A DNA stretch of 64,000 nt from Puia dinghuensis (lineage in GTDB: Bacteria > Bacteroidota > Bacteroidia > Chitinophagales > Chitinophagaceae). Positions 32,679 through 40,237 of this stretch are shown one piece after another. The first letter of the stretch is position 1, and every line of letters starts with the position of its first letter. A program made the translations under genes and the position numbers. The notes under the pieces are model-generated. The model was given only the letters and a program-made list of their open reading frames with translations, was not told the DNA's origin and ran no database searches. The stretch lies in the NCBI RefSeq assembly GCF_014642875.1, contig NZ_BMJC01000003.1, forward strand, positions 558,001-622,000, read 5' to 3'.

Positions 32679-33398
32679 ATGAAAATAAAGGCAACCAAAA
32701 TGAAAGGCATTAAAGAAAAGCATCCGCTTTTAATGAGATGGACGCACTGGGTAAATTTCCCTATCCTGACCATTATGATCTGGAGCGGAATGTTGATCTA
32801 CTGGGCAAATGATGAATACAAGATCACTCTTTTGGGGCATACTTATGTTCACTTCTTTCCTGACTGGTTCTACAATCTTCTCCACGTACCCGGGCGCCTG
32901 GCTGAGGGAATGGCTTTCCATTTTCTGTTCATGTGGCTTTTTGCGTTAAACGGATTTGTATACGTGCTTTATACGATCATCTCCGGCCAGTGGAGGCAAC
33001 TGCTGCCCAACCGGCATTCATTTAAAGAAGCATGGCTGGTGGTATTGCATGATCTTCATATCCGAAAAATGGCGCCGCCCCAGGATAAGTACAATGCCGC
33101 CCAGCGCATTGCCTACACTGCCATTATTATCATGGGATTGGGTTCACTGGTTACCGGACTGGCTATTTACAAGCCTGTGCAGTTTAATTGGCTGTGCTGG
33201 TTGTGCGGCGGTTACCATTTAGCCCGGATATGGCATTTTGTATTGACTATTGGCTATGTTTTCTTTTTTCTGATACATGTTATACAGGTTATTCTTGCGG
33301 GATGGAATAATTTCAGATCGGTGGTATCCGGATTTGAAGTGGTGAACGTTCGACCTGAACCTAAAATTGAAAATAACAATGGTGATGAAAAAGTCTAA
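32679..33398 (+). CDS. Cytochrome b (b561-like) membrane subunit
   Basis: A 239-residue membrane protein of the bacterial cytochrome b561/Ni-Fe-hydrogenase b-subunit type. About four or five helices are seen with candidate haem ligands: RWTHWVNF in the first, FHFLFMWLF in the second, and WHFVLTIG and FFLIHVIQVI in the last two. It starts six bases after the Crp gene and overlaps the upstream coding of the molybdoprotein, so the two are surely co-translated. It would pass electrons between quinol and the molybdenum subunit. An internal ATG at 32700 is an alternative start. Confidence 0.85.
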   Translation: MKIKATKMKGIKEKHPLLMRWTHWVNFPILTIMIWSGMLIYWANDEYKITLLGHTYVHFFPDWFYNLLHVPGRLAEGMAFHFLFMWLFALNGFVYVLYTIISGQWRQLLPNRHSFKEAWLVVLHDLHIRKMAPPQDKYNAAQRIAYTAIIIMGLGSLVTGLAIYKPVQFNWLCWLCGGYHLARIWHFVLTIGYVFFFLIHVIQVILAGWNNFRSVVSGFEVVNVRPEPKIENNNGDEKV

Positions 33399-33408
33399 AG
33401 AAGGACTA

Positions 33409-34158
33409 ATGACGGAGAGAAAGATCAAGCGCAGAAACTTTATCTCTTTTGCTTTTTTTGGCGCTTACATTGCAAGCACCTATACTGGCTTTAGATGGTT
33501 ATACAAATCACCCGATGAAACTCCGGACATAACTGCAGGTGCGCATAAACCTCTGCGCAGAGCATTAAATAAAACAGAATTATTTTTCAGGAGGCTGACC
33601 TTTAATGAGAACCATCTGGTAAAAACCTACCCTCGCTCAATGGCCGTACAACAAATAAGGCATAACAGCGACATTGGTTCAGCAGGAGAATTGCCGCCCG
33701 AAAACTGGAAGCTACAGGTAAAAAGGATCTCTGGGGAAACGTTGCAGATCACGCTTAATGAACTAATGAAACTGCCCAAAACAGAGATTACCTATGATTT
33801 TAAATGCGTTGAAGGCTGGGACCAGATATCGCACTGGGAGGGGGTGAGTTTCCGTGATTTTATGGCCCATTATAGCCTGGAGGCCGAATCCGGGATGGGA
33901 TATGTAGGCTTGGAAACTCCCGACCAACAATACTATGTAGGGATAGATATGCCAAGCGCCATGCATCCGCAAACTTTGCTGGCCTACCAAATGAACGATG
34001 AGTTGTTGAATGGTAAACACGGGCAACCCCTCCGCCTGATCATCCCGGTAAAGTACGGCATCAAAAACCTCAAACGTATTGGGACGATCACCTTTAGTAA
34101 CAGCCGTCCGCGCGACTACTGGGCCGAACGGGGATATGATTATTATTCAGGGTTATAG
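33409..34158 (+). CDS. Sulfite-oxidase-fold molybdopterin oxidoreductase
   Basis: A 249-residue SUOX-like molybdoprotein. The cofactor Cys is in YDFKCVEGWDQ. Downstream, ISHWEGVSFRDFM and MPSAMHPQTLLAYQMNDELLNGKHGQPLRLIIP, ending VKYGIKNLKRI, match the YedY/MsrP and sulfite oxidase core. The N-terminus (MTERKIKRRNFISFAFFGAY) has a twin-arginine-like start followed by a hydrophobic helix, so it is probably Tat-exported or anchored. Starts at 33379 and 33385 are also possible. Together with the cytochrome b it forms a membrane redox pair analogous to MsrPQ. Substrate (sulfite, sulfoxide, other) cannot be told. Confidence 0.87.
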   Translation: MTERKIKRRNFISFAFFGAYIASTYTGFRWLYKSPDETPDITAGAHKPLRRALNKTELFFRRLTFNENHLVKTYPRSMAVQQIRHNSDIGSAGELPPENWKLQVKRISGETLQITLNELMKLPKTEITYDFKCVEGWDQISHWEGVSFRDFMAHYSLEAESGMGYVGLETPDQQYYVGIDMPSAMHPQTLLAYQMNDELLNGKHGQPLRLIIPVKYGIKNLKRIGTITFSNSRPRDYWAERGYDYYSGL

Positions 34159-34195
34159 AGTGCGAGTGGCTTTTGTTCTTAACTTAGCATATACA

Positions 34196-34768
34196 ATGGA
34201 AGCCAAAGAAATCTTAAAAGCTCATGTGGCCAGATTTGCCTCGTTGACTGATGAGCAGTTTGAATATTTTTTCTCCTTTTTTAAAAGGCAGGGTTTTAAA
34301 AAGGGGCAGGTAATAATCAGTGAGGGCGATGCAGTGAATTGCGAATATTTCGTGATTTCAGGCTGCCTGAAGTCTTTCTATGTCAACGATAATTTGAAAA
34401 TGTTCATCCTGCAGTTTGCCATGCCAACCTGGTGGGCCTCCGATTACAATGCTTTGTATAATGATACCAAGGCTACGATCAGCGTTGACTGTATTACTGA
34501 TACCGAAGTACTTAGTCTTACCAATGATCACCGGGAGAGGCTATGCGCCGAGCTTCACGAGGCGGAACATTTTTTCCGGTGGCGAACCAATAGAGGCTAT
34601 GTCGCAGCTCAGAAAAGGCTGCTATCCTTTATGAATAGTAATGTAAAATGCCGGTACGAGGAGCTCTTAAGGCTATACCCGGAACTGTATAACATTGTAC
34701 CTAAAAACCTGATAGCCGCCTATTTAGGTGTTTCCAGGGAAACACTCAGCCGCCTATACCAGGCGTGA
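34196..34768 (+). CDS. Crp/Fnr-family transcriptional regulator (copy 2)
   Basis: A 190-residue near-duplicate of the regulator at 32100 with the same beta-roll and HTH (NLIAAYLGVSRETLSRLY). Differences cluster in the sensor part and linker: for example VILQ-region MFILQ for MLILQ, NDTKATI for NHTRATI, and SLTNDHRERL for CLSNAHRENL. The DNA-binding helix is identical, so both should bind the same palindromes while responding to different or differently tuned signals. It starts 37 bases after the molybdoprotein stop. Two Crp-type palindromes begin directly after its own stop codon and drive the next operon. Confidence 0.92.
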   Translation: MEAKEILKAHVARFASLTDEQFEYFFSFFKRQGFKKGQVIISEGDAVNCEYFVISGCLKSFYVNDNLKMFILQFAMPTWWASDYNALYNDTKATISVDCITDTEVLSLTNDHRERLCAELHEAEHFFRWRTNRGYVAAQKRLLSFMNSNVKCRYEELLRLYPELYNIVPKNLIAAYLGVSRETLSRLYQA

Positions 34769-34770
34769 AA

Positions 34771-34786
34771 TGTGATCTGCGTCACA
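34771..34786. promoter_or_regulatory. Crp/Fnr-type binding site, distal
   Basis: TGTGATCTGCGTCACA: perfect TGTGA-N6-TCACA. It starts two bases after the regulator's stop codon, 38 bp upstream of the proximal site. Confidence 0.8.
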
Positions 34787-34808
34787 TAAATACACGCCCC
34801 TGTCCAAT

Positions 34809-34824
34809 AGTGATCCAGGTCACA
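34809..34824. promoter_or_regulatory. Crp/Fnr-type binding site, proximal
   Basis: AGTGATCCAGGTCACA, one mismatch in the outer base. Its centre is 30.5 bp upstream of the first base of the -7-like element at 34847, a class II-like activation position. Confidence 0.75.
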
Positions 34825-34846
34825 CAACTACCTGATATTTCCTGCC

Positions 34847-34854
34847 GAATTTTG
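34847..34854 (+). promoter_or_regulatory. -7-like element of Crp-controlled promoter
   Basis: GAATTTTG, one mismatch to TAnnTTTG, 24 bases before the ATG at 34878. No -33 element is visible, consistent with an activator-dependent promoter. Confidence 0.5.
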
Positions 34855-34877
34855 TGGTGTAATTCAAACTCAAAGAA

Positions 34878-35336
34878 ATGGGAAATCAAAAAATCATTTT
34901 ATTGACCGCTTTTTTATCGTGCGCAATGCCGGTACTAAAGGCACAAAATTCAAAAAATATGAAATCGACTCAAGATTCAGCGGCAATTACCCAGGTACTG
35001 GAAAATTACTACTTCAAAGGCATTTACGAAGGTGATATTAATATCCTGCGGCAGATATACTACCCCGGCACCTTACTATTTGGAGATGTGAAAGGCCAGC
35101 CTTATGCTAAAACCCTGGATCAGTATCTTGACGGTGTTGCCCACCGCCAGAGCCCGAAGGATTCCGGGAAACCCTTTAAAGGAACGATCATTTCAATCGA
35201 TGTAGTCAACTCCATAGCAGTTGCCAAATTGCATGTTAAGATGTACGATTTTGAATACGATGAGTTCATCTCATTTCATGAGTTTGACAACCATTGGTTG
35301 ATCGTCAACAAAATGATCACTGATATCAGCAACTAA
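34878..35336 (+). CDS. Exported NTF2-like (putative lumazine-binding) protein
   Basis: A 152-residue protein with an N-terminal signal (MGNQKIILLTAFLSCAMPVLKAQN). The remainder has the NTF2-like 'putative lumazine-binding' pattern: AAITQVLENYYFKGIYEGDINILRQIYYP, then DYLDG-like DQYLDGVAHRQSPKDSG, and NHWLIVNKMITD at the end. It is a small-molecule-binding fold without a proven activity. It is the first gene of the Crp-controlled operon with nitronate monooxygenase and AraC. Confidence 0.82.
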   Translation: MGNQKIILLTAFLSCAMPVLKAQNSKNMKSTQDSAAITQVLENYYFKGIYEGDINILRQIYYPGTLLFGDVKGQPYAKTLDQYLDGVAHRQSPKDSGKPFKGTIISIDVVNSIAVAKLHVKMYDFEYDEFISFHEFDNHWLIVNKMITDISN

Positions 35337-35347
35337 ATTTTAGCAAG

Positions 35348-36421
35348 ATGTGGTATCAAACTAAGGCTTCCGAGATATTGGGTATTCGATATCCAATCCT
35401 GCAAGGGCCATTTGGCGGCAGCCTGTCCTCAGTTGAGCTGGTATCAACGGTGTCCAATGCGGGGGGGCTTGGGGGCTACGGGGCCTATACATTAAGTCCG
35501 CAAGAGATCATAGAGGTAGATCAGCAGATAAAAGCTGCCACTGATAAGCCTTACAATATTAACCTGTGGGTCTCGGATACTGATGCTATTGATGGTACGG
35601 TGTCAGACGACCATTTTAAAAAGGCACAGGAATTATTCAAGCCCTATTTTGATGAGCTTGGAATTGACTTACCTGGAAAACCTGCACCATTCAAGTCCCG
35701 TTTTGAAAACCAGGTTGAGGTTATCCTGCATCAGAGGCCATCGGTATTCAGCTTTATATTCGGCATCCCATCTGCTGATATTTTGGAGCAATGCCACAGG
35801 CTCGGGATTATTACTGTAGGGTCCGCGACTACGCTGGATGAAGCCATCGCCCTGGAATCAGCCGGAGTTGACACGATCATAGCTTCTGGTTTTGAAGCAG
35901 GCGGCCATCGCCCGTCCTTCCTGGCACCAGCAGAATCATCTGTAACCGGAACATTCGTTTTGCTGCAGCTGATCAAAGAAAAAGTAAAAATCCCGGTTAT
36001 TGCCGCAGGTGGAATTGCAAACGGGAAGGGTGTTGCCGCAGCACTGGTACTTGGTGCTGATGCTGTGCAGATCGGTACTGCTTTCCTGGCAACCGACGAA
36101 TCCAATGCTTCAGCCATGCACAAGCTAATGCTGTTTTCTGATGCGGCCGATCATACTACCCTGTCGCGGGCCTACACCGGGAGACTCGGCAGGGGAATAC
36201 CCAGCCGTATTGTAAAGGACCTGGCCAATAAGGAAAATACCTTCTTACCCTTCCCGCTTCAGAGTCAGTTTATGTCGCATTTAAATAAAGCGGCCAGAGA
36301 GCAGGAGAGATGGGACATGCTCTTTTTTTGGAGCGGCCAGATCGCACCGGCATTAAAATATACAAAGGCTGCTGAGCTAATGGAGGCCCTGGTCGAAGAA
36401 ACAACTATCCATGATGCTTAG
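35348..36421 (+). CDS. Nitronate monooxygenase / NMO-family FMN oxidoreductase
   Basis: A 357-residue TIM-barrel flavoprotein of the nitronate monooxygenase (2-nitropropane dioxygenase) family. It starts ILGIRYPILQGPFGGSLS with the N-terminal FMN loop, then GGLGGYGAYTLSP. FEAGGHRP holds the catalytic His. VIAAGGIANGKGVAAALVLGADAVQIGTAFLAT forms the phosphate-binding end of the barrel. The family oxidises propionate-3-nitronate and related nitro compounds, so a nitro-stress or nitrooxidation role is plausible. It lies 11 bases after the NTF2-like gene and overlaps the AraC start by 11 bases. Confidence 0.92.
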   Translation: MWYQTKASEILGIRYPILQGPFGGSLSSVELVSTVSNAGGLGGYGAYTLSPQEIIEVDQQIKAATDKPYNINLWVSDTDAIDGTVSDDHFKKAQELFKPYFDELGIDLPGKPAPFKSRFENQVEVILHQRPSVFSFIFGIPSADILEQCHRLGIITVGSATTLDEAIALESAGVDTIIASGFEAGGHRPSFLAPAESSVTGTFVLLQLIKEKVKIPVIAAGGIANGKGVAAALVLGADAVQIGTAFLATDESNASAMHKLMLFSDAADHTTLSRAYTGRLGRGIPSRIVKDLANKENTFLPFPLQSQFMSHLNKAAREQERWDMLFFWSGQIAPALKYTKAAELMEALVEETTIHDA

Positions 36422-37310
36422 AAACTCTGCAAACGGAGAATTGGGTTTCAGAATAATGCACTTTGAAGATGACAAACATTTCAGTGAGCTGCAAAGAGTA
36501 CCCCACTTCTCTATTATCCTGATATCAGAAGGAGATGGTAAATTAAACGCAGACTTCGCTGATTATGAAATTTCTATAGGAACAATATTGTTCTTTTCGC
36601 CATTTCAGCCATTTAAGATCGAAGCCACAATGCTAAAAGGAGTTATGATTAATTTTCATCCCGATTTTTTTTGCATTTTCAGGCACCAAAATGAGGTGGC
36701 GTCCGAGGGTATACTTTTTAACAATCCCAATGATCCACCTTTTTTTAATATACCAGAAAATGAAAGTTCTTCCATTTACAACATAATCGAACAAATAACG
36801 GCTGAAATGCGATTTGCCGGTCTTGCTCAACAAGACCTTCTGATCGCATATCTCAAAATATTTTTGATCAGGGCAATTAGAATAAAGTTGCTAAAACCCA
36901 CAACGGCACTGCCGCAGGATCAGCGTACAACTGATGCCAACCTTTTGCGCGAACTTAAAAAATTGATAGAGCTTCATTTCAAGACCAGGCATAATGGAGG
37001 TGAATATGCTGATCTATTGAATGTTCCTATAAAAACGCTTGGCAAAATTGTCAAAAATCATTTTCAAAGAACCTTAACGGATATAATAGCTGAAAGGATC
37101 ATAATGGAAGCCAAAAGAGAGCTTAACCTTACTTCCAAGACTGTAAAAGAAATAGCTTTTTATCTGGGTTTTGATGACAAATATCATTTCAGCCGATATT
37201 TTAAAAATAAGACAGGAGTATCTCCTCAATCCTATAGAAATTCTTTAAGAAATACCACCCTATCACTAACCCGGGGCCTCGACCCCCGCCGTGACAAGGC
37301 GGCATACTAG
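36411..37310 (+). CDS. AraC-family regulator with tRNA-derived C-terminus
   Basis: A 299-residue regulator: cupin sensor (about 25-100) and AraC HTH, ending properly at SPQSYRNSLR. A further tail of about 19 residues (NTTLSLTRGLDPRRDKAAY) is encoded in part by the antisense strand of a tRNA-Asp remnant, which also supplies the TAG stop. The normal end of such a protein is near SYRNSLR, so the tail is an acquired extension. Its start overlaps the nitronate monooxygenase gene, so it is the third gene of the Crp-controlled operon. It is paralogous to the AraC gene at 27506. Confidence 0.9.
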   Translation: MMLRNSANGELGFRIMHFEDDKHFSELQRVPHFSIILISEGDGKLNADFADYEISIGTILFFSPFQPFKIEATMLKGVMINFHPDFFCIFRHQNEVASEGILFNNPNDPPFFNIPENESSSIYNIIEQITAEMRFAGLAQQDLLIAYLKIFLIRAIRIKLLKPTTALPQDQRTTDANLLRELKKLIELHFKTRHNGGEYADLLNVPIKTLGKIVKNHFQRTLTDIIAERIIMEAKRELNLTSKTVKEIAFYLGFDDKYHFSRYFKNKTGVSPQSYRNSLRNTTLSLTRGLDPRRDKAAY

Positions 37311-37323
37311 CCAACTGAACTAC
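37281..37323 (-). pseudogene. tRNA-Asp remnant (5' and anticodon arm)
   Basis: On the minus strand the bases from GTAGTTCAGTTGG through the D-arm and a 5-bp anticodon stem CCGCC/GGCGG are intact, with loop TTGTCAC (anticodon GTC, Asp). The 5' acceptor strand is replaced by a run of A, and the T-arm and 3' acceptor are missing or scrambled. The remnant provides the stop codons of both flanking convergent genes. Confidence 0.7.
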
Positions 37324-38072
37324 TTTTTTTCCGATGCGTCAATGATCACCTGCGCCACTGCCTCAGGCTGAGAGATGAAAACCGAATGACTACCTTTGAT
37401 CTCGGTGATCTTATCATTTGCCCGCTTGTACATATTACGCGCTATCGCCGGGAGGAGAGCTTTATCTTCGGTGGCCACAATTGCATAGCTTGGCTTATCT
37501 TTCCAGGCCGCCTCAGTAACAGGCGTAGCAAAACATTGTCCAACAATGGGCTGTTGCGAAGCGTTCATGAAATCTGCCGTAACCTGGGGAAGATCTGCAC
37601 AGAAACCTGCATGGAACGTTTCTCTGTCAAAAAATATAACTCCCTTTTTATCCGGCGCTGTAAAACGCAAAGAAGGATCACTTGGTTGAGAGCCCAACCA
37701 TTGATTTGAAGTCTCACCCTTATCCGGCTGAAGAGCGGCCACATAGACCAGTGCTACGACCTTTGGATCGACACCTGCCTGGGTAATTACTGTACCTGCC
37801 CACGAATTACCCACTAGTACTACCGGCCCATCCTGTTGATCAAGTATGCGTTTGGTTGCTTCGACATCATCATCTAATGAGGTGAGCGGGTTTTGAACAA
37901 TGGATACATGATAACCTTTTTTGATAAGGATAGTGTAAACACCTTTCCACGCGGAACCATCCAAAAATGCTCCATGTACAATCACAATGTTTTTTATTGC
38001 CGGAGTCTGCGCCGCTATCGGACTAACCCGGATAAGCAGGCTGCTGAAAATAATGAGTGCTACGATTTTCAT
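37320..38072 (-). CDS. Exported alpha/beta hydrolase (EstA/HNL-like)
   Basis: A 250-residue alpha/beta hydrolase with a signal peptide (MKIVALIIFSSLLIRVSPIAAQ). The nucleophile is in VGNSWAGT, the acid in ATEDKAL and the His in GSHSVFISQ. The N-terminal segment IVIVHGAFLDGSAWKGV is typical of the methylketone-synthase or esterase-like group of small hydrolases. Its last codons run GEKK-like into the TAG within the tRNA-Asp remnant. It is divergent from the YceI operon, with two Crp-type sites between them that may also act on it. Confidence 0.87.
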   Translation of the reverse strand: MKIVALIIFSSLLIRVSPIAAQTPAIKNIVIVHGAFLDGSAWKGVYTILIKKGYHVSIVQNPLTSLDDDVEATKRILDQQDGPVVLVGNSWAGTVITQAGVDPKVVALVYVAALQPDKGETSNQWLGSQPSDPSLRFTAPDKKGVIFFDRETFHAGFCADLPQVTADFMNASQQPIVGQCFATPVTEAAWKDKPSYAIVATEDKALLPAIARNMYKRANDKITEIKGSHSVFISQPEAVAQVIIDASEKK

Positions 38073-38174
38073 TTGAATATTTTGCTATTGTTATTAATAG
38101 ACAAATGTATTCTATAAATATGCCTGTAATAATGGATAAAATTCCCAAAATGATGGATTGTTTTCCCTGAGAAA

Positions 38175-38190
38175 TGTGATCCGGGTCACA
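38175..38190. promoter_or_regulatory. Crp/Fnr-type binding site, distal
   Basis: TGTGATCCGGGTCACA: perfect TGTGA-N6-TCACA, 37 bp upstream of the proximal site in the same tandem arrangement as at 34771/34809. Confidence 0.8.
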
Positions 38191-38211
38191 TAAATTACCC
38201 TCTCGTTCAAA

Positions 38212-38227
38212 TGTGATCCAGGTCACA
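38212..38227. promoter_or_regulatory. Crp/Fnr-type binding site, proximal
   Basis: TGTGATCCAGGTCACA, perfect half-sites. The centre is 30.5 bp upstream of the first base of the -7-like element, identical to the geometry at 34809. Confidence 0.82.
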
Positions 38228-38249
38228 TAACCATCTGACGATTCCTGCC

Positions 38250-38257
38250 CAACTTTG
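38250..38257 (+). promoter_or_regulatory. -7-like element of Crp-controlled promoter
   Basis: CAACTTTG, one mismatch to TAnnTTTG, 25 bases before the YceI ATG. The surrounding ~80 bp closely resembles 34809-34890. Confidence 0.5.
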
Positions 38258-38281
38258 TGTCATAATTAAAACACAAAGAAA

Positions 38282-38797
38282 ATGGGAATTAAAACATTTG
38301 AAATTGTAAGCACCCAAAGCAACATTGATTGGGTGGGCAAAAAGGTAACCGGTGCACACAATGGTACCATTGCTTTTAAAGGAGGAGAAATTTTTTTGAA
38401 TGATGGCAAAATATCCGGCGGTAAATTCGTCATCGATACCACCTCTATCAAAATACTGGATATAACCGACCCTGCAACCAATGCACAGTTCTTCGGTCAC
38501 CTGGCTTCTGATGATTTCTTCTCTACTGAAAAATATCCCGAAGCTACTTTTGAGATCGCCTCAGTCTCAGGCAACCGCGTTGAAGGCAACCTGACCATCA
38601 AAGGCATTACTCATCCGGCTGGTTTTGATGCAATCGTCAATGTTAATGGCGATCAGCTAACTGCAACCGGCAAACTCGTAATCGACCGTACCAAATATGA
38701 CATGAAATTCCGCTCAGGTAATTTTTTCAAAGATTTGGGTGACAACCTGATCTATAATGATTTTGAATTAAATGTAATTGTAAATGCCATACATTAA
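38282..38797 (+). CDS. YceI-family lipocalin-like protein
   Basis: A 171-residue YceI protein (lipid- or isoprenoid-binding beta-barrel). It has STQSNIDWVGKKVTGAHNG near the N-terminus, KFVIDTTSIKILD in the middle, and VEGNLTIKGITHPAGFDAIV with the usual G-x-L-T-I-x-G pattern. There is no signal peptide, so it would be cytosolic, unlike E. coli YceI. It is the first gene of the second Crp-controlled operon and overlaps the tautomerase gene by 14 bases. Confidence 0.9.
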   Translation: MGIKTFEIVSTQSNIDWVGKKVTGAHNGTIAFKGGEIFLNDGKISGGKFVIDTTSIKILDITDPATNAQFFGHLASDDFFSTEKYPEATFEIASVSGNRVEGNLTIKGITHPAGFDAIVNVNGDQLTATGKLVIDRTKYDMKFRSGNFFKDLGDNLIYNDFELNVIVNAIH

Positions 38798-39005
38798 AAT
38801 AGAAGTGACCCGTGAGGGGGTTACAAGAGAACAAAAACAAGCCCTGATCAAAGGGGTAACCGACCTGATGAGTGAAGTATTGAATAAAGACCCTCAACTA
38901 ACCTTTGTGGTAATCCAGGAATATGACCTGGACGATTGGGGGCACGCCGGAGAGCAGGTATCCGTGCTGAGAGAAAAAGGTATAACCGCTGAGAGGAAAA
39001 GGTAA
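38784..39005 (+). CDS. 4-oxalocrotonate tautomerase-family protein
   Basis: A 73-residue tautomerase: MPYIKIEVTREGVTREQKQ starts with the catalytic Pro (Pro1 after Met removal). VIQEYDLDDWGHAGEQVSV is typical of the small 4-OT group. Members tautomerise or dehalogenate small keto-enol acids. It overlaps the YceI gene and precedes an SDR, so it is part of one transcript handling reactive carbonyls or electrophiles. Confidence 0.88.
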   Translation: MPYIKIEVTREGVTREQKQALIKGVTDLMSEVLNKDPQLTFVVIQEYDLDDWGHAGEQVSVLREKGITAERKR

Positions 39006-39024
39006 AACAACAAAAACAAATAAA

Positions 39025-39759
39025 ATGAAAAAGCAAACAATAATAATAACCGGTGCTTCATCAGGTATCGGCAAGGAAGTAGCCCGCCACTTTTTAGCAA
39101 ACGGCGACAATGTAGTGATCAATTCCTCCAACGCTAAGAAGCTGGAGAAGGTTTATCATGAACTGGGCGGAGGCAAGAACTTAGCCATGGTAGCTGGTAA
39201 TGTGAAGGATAAAAGCACCGGTGAGAAACTTTTAGCAACCGCTATTGAAAAATTTGGGTCTGCGGACGTACTGGTCAACAACGCCGGTATCTTTGAAACC
39301 AAGCCTTTCCTGGAAGTGGACGAAGCTTACCTTGACCGCTTTCTGGATACAAACCTGAAGGGCACTTACTTCACTACCCAGGCCATTATTCCTCAAATGC
39401 AGAAGCAGCATGATGGTGTGGTGATCAATATTGGCACACCCCTGGTGAACCATGCTCTTGCGGGAGTACCCATTACTGCACAAATGGCATCAAAGGGGGC
39501 AATACATGCGCTGACCATACAGCTGGCAGGCGAATTCGGCAAGGACAACATCAGGGTGAATACGATTGCGCCCGGTACGATCCGCACCCCAATGCATGCT
39601 GGCAATGCCGATCAAAGCGCGGGCTTGCATTTGTTGAACCGTGTGGGCGAAGTGGAAGATATCGCAGAAATGGTTTTCGCGGTTGCCAAGAGCAACTTTG
39701 TCAACGGCGCCATTATAAATGTGGATGGCGGTTTGGGAGCCGGACACAACCTGAATTAA
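39025..39759 (+). CDS. Short-chain dehydrogenase/reductase
   Basis: A 244-residue classical SDR. The coenzyme motif is GASSGIGKEVARHF at about residues 8-21. NNAG is present, and the catalytic Ser-Tyr-Lys triad region is altered: where YxxxK is expected the sequence reads TAQMASKGAIHALT, so the Tyr is replaced by Met while Lys is kept. The C-terminus has VNTIAPGTIRTPMHAG and the usual DGGLGAGHNLN. The missing Tyr argues for changed or lost activity. It is the third gene of the operon; substrate unknown. Confidence 0.88.
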   Translation: MKKQTIIITGASSGIGKEVARHFLANGDNVVINSSNAKKLEKVYHELGGGKNLAMVAGNVKDKSTGEKLLATAIEKFGSADVLVNNAGIFETKPFLEVDEAYLDRFLDTNLKGTYFTTQAIIPQMQKQHDGVVINIGTPLVNHALAGVPITAQMASKGAIHALTIQLAGEFGKDNIRVNTIAPGTIRTPMHAGNADQSAGLHLLNRVGEVEDIAEMVFAVAKSNFVNGAIINVDGGLGAGHNLN

Positions 39760-39794
39760 TATCATAAGATCTTAACCAAATAAAAAGAAGCAAC

Positions 39795-40214
39795 ATGAAA
39801 CGTACAGCAAATGCTCATTGGAAGGGTACCCTTAAAGAAGGTAAAGGAGAAATATCTTCACAAAGCACCGTTCTTAACCAAACACCTTATTCTTTTAAAA
39901 CTCGATTCGAGTCTGGTATCGGTACCAATCCGGAGGAATTGATAGCTGCGGCACACGCAGGCTGTTTTACCATGTCAGTCGGCGCAACACTCGAGCGTGC
40001 GGGGTTTGTAGCGAAAGACCTGAATACCGAAGCCATTCTCGATGTGGATTTGGCTAATCTTATGATCACTGGCATTCATTTGGATTTGAAAGCATCATTG
40101 ATCGACGGTGTATCCGCCGAAGCTTTTCAGCAAATCGCAGAAGGCGCCAAGGCCAATTGCATTGTATCAAAAGCGCTGAGCGTGCCTATTACTTTAAGTG
40201 TTTCTTACAAATAA
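39795..40214 (+). CDS. OsmC-family peroxiredoxin-like protein
   Basis: A 139-residue OsmC protein: KRTANAHWKGTLKEGKGEIS at the start, EELIAAAHAGCFTMSVG with the first catalytic Cys, and KANCIVSKALS with the second Cys. It reduces organic hydroperoxides using its two cysteines. It lies 35 bases downstream of the SDR in the Crp-controlled operon, which supports an electrophile or peroxide stress theme. Confidence 0.93.
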   Translation: MKRTANAHWKGTLKEGKGEISSQSTVLNQTPYSFKTRFESGIGTNPEELIAAAHAGCFTMSVGATLERAGFVAKDLNTEAILDVDLANLMITGIHLDLKASLIDGVSAEAFQQIAEGAKANCIVSKALSVPITLSVSYK

Positions 40215-40237
40215 GGATGGAGGATTAATGCCTCTAA

